13,839 bases of DNA from WLWS01 sp964639535 (GTDB taxonomy: Bacteria; Pseudomonadota; Gammaproteobacteria; Eutrophobiales; Eutrophobiaceae), in NCBI GenBank assembly GCA_964639535.1, contig CAZXDV010000055.1:1-13839 (forward strand), in the 5' to 3' direction. Both the position numbers and the translations under genes were made by a program. The notes under the pieces are model-generated. The model saw nothing but the letters and a program-made list of their open reading frames with translations. It did no database searches and was not told the origin of the DNA. Shown here one piece after another: positions 13,251 to 13,839 of this stretch; position 1 is the stretch's first letter, and each line of letters begins with the position of its first letter.

Positions 13251-13646
13251 ATGAAAAAACATATCTTGCTGTTCATGGTTATATCACTGGTGAGCATGGG
13301 CCCGATTGCAGTTGTTGCCCATCATTCCAGCACGATGTTTGACAAGGAAAAAACCGTGACAGTCACCGGCGTGGTCAAGCAATTTCAATATACGAATCCG
13401 CACTCATGGCTGATTGTTACTGTCACAGGCGAAGACGGTAAAAAAGTGAACTGGGGTTTTGAAGCAGAGGGTCCCAGCACATTACTTCGTGCAGGTATAA
13501 AAAAGAGCGACTTTAAACCAGGCACACGAATTACCATTACAGGGCGCCCAATCCGGGACGGTCGAACGGCAGCCTACTGGTTAAAGGCGACGCGCCTGGA
13601 AGATGGCAAGGAGTTTAACCCGCTGGAAGGGTTCAAGGCGCGCTAA
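13251..13646 (+). CDS. Small exported DUF6152-like protein
   Basis: The 131-aa product has a signal peptide (MKKHILLFMVISLVSMGPIAVVA) with predicted cleavage at VVA/HHSS, so the mature protein would start His24-His25. The body carries family landmarks recalled from DUF6152 proteins: HHSSTMFD, VTGVVKQFQYTNPHSWL (38-54, with His51), VNWGFEAEGPSTLLRAG (66-82) and FKPGTRITITGRPIRDGR. It is about 108 aa when mature and reads as a beta-rich, OB-like domain. A strong AGAGGAAG ribosome site precedes the ATG. It is probably cotranscribed with the exported protein at 12332. N-terminal and NPH histidines suggest metal binding, but this is inference; molecular function is unknown. Confidence 0.88.
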   Translation: MKKHILLFMVISLVSMGPIAVVAHHSSTMFDKEKTVTVTGVVKQFQYTNPHSWLIVTVTGEDGKKVNWGFEAEGPSTLLRAGIKKSDFKPGTRITITGRPIRDGRTAAYWLKATRLEDGKEFNPLEGFKAR

Positions 13647-13671
13647 ACAAGCGTGAATATTTAGAGGCCTT

Positions 13672-13709
13672 AAAAAAAGAAGGGGATGACATCCGAAGAT
13701 CTCATCCCC
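13672..13709 (-). terminator. Rho-independent terminator for leftward transcription
   Basis: GGGGATGA (13682-13689) and TCATCCCC (13702-13709) form a perfect 8-bp stem with a 12-nt loop. On the minus strand the stem is followed by TTCTTTTTTTA, a proper U-tract, so the element best terminates a transcript arriving from the right of the window. In the plus direction it follows the DUF6152-like gene by 35 bp and could act as a weaker terminator there, though only CTGTTT follows. Confidence 0.75.
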
Positions 13710-13710
13710 C

Positions 13711-13839
13711 CTGTTTAGCCTTGCCGACTCGTCGCTTCAGTGATTTGACTCACCTACACTACTTGCCCGCTGGCTCGGCCTTCGGCTGGACTGTCACTGT
13801 GCTTACGCACAATCACCTTCCTGCTTACGCCGACCTGGA
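13711..13839. other. Right-end stretch with no convincing gene
   Basis: I find no start codon with a ribosome site and no recognisable protein here. A minus-strand frame is open from 13837 to a TAG at 13754-13756 (27 codons, ending SGQVV) and could be the tail of a gene to the right that uses the terminator at 13672-13709. A plus-strand frame of similar length is also open to the edge but lacks a start. A small hairpin, TGTGC-TTAC-GCACA, lies at 13798-13811. Confidence 0.35.

Noticed and set aside
13682..13839. Possible known structural RNA (RNase P, tmRNA or SRP RNA) ending at the leftward terminator
   Set aside because: None of the conserved sequence blocks of these RNAs could be found on the minus strand.

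Overview
The window reads as chromosomal DNA of a mid-GC, probably marine or soil, gammaproteobacterium. This is inferred from gene types (glutathione-dependent enzymes, a pirin, a LysR regulator, a TolB-like/TPR membrane protein) and from tightly packed genes with short junctions; no rRNA or marker gene fixes the taxon. I see no tRNA, rRNA, CRISPR array, insertion sequence, phage gene or attachment site. All intact genes run in frame without visible disruption.

Layout. (1) 3-1371, plus strand: the 3' end of an unrecognised gene, then a heme-type aldoxime dehydratase (aldoxime to nitrile) resembling the Bacillus OxdB type. (2) 1384-4800, minus strand: an operon read pirin, glutathionyl-hydroquinone reductase-like GST, then a two-CDGSH/glutamate-synthase fusion, diverging from a LysR-type regulator (4917-5831) across a 116-bp region that holds a T-N11-A dyad. 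This looks like a regulated redox/electrophile-stress unit. (3) 5928-8165, plus: a three-TM, TolB-like, TPR-repeat protein that abuts a convergent LigF-like GST (8166-8978, minus) with no base between stop codons. The GST diverges from an MFS transporter (9038-10261, plus). (4) 10279-13646: a divergent cluster around a symmetric promoter dyad at 12245-12280. Leftward it encodes two related four-TM proteins (DUF6644-like by recall) and an exported esterase. Rightward it encodes an exported 296-aa protein of unknown function and a small exported DUF6152-like protein whose predicted mature N-terminus is His-His. (5) 13647-13839: a terminator oriented for leftward transcription, then about 130 bp with no convincing gene.

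The best candidate for an undescribed system is region 4: a recurring-looking but functionally unassigned set of paired membrane proteins and exported proteins under a shared bidirectional control element. Its parts invite comparison with CopC/CopD (exported N-terminal-His protein plus polytopic membrane partner), but that is a hypothesis only. The CDGSH-CDGSH-GltS fusion and the Ser/Thr-to-Gly change at a catalytic position of the aldoxime dehydratase are the other points most worth following. Family names are from recognition of sequence motifs; no database search was run.
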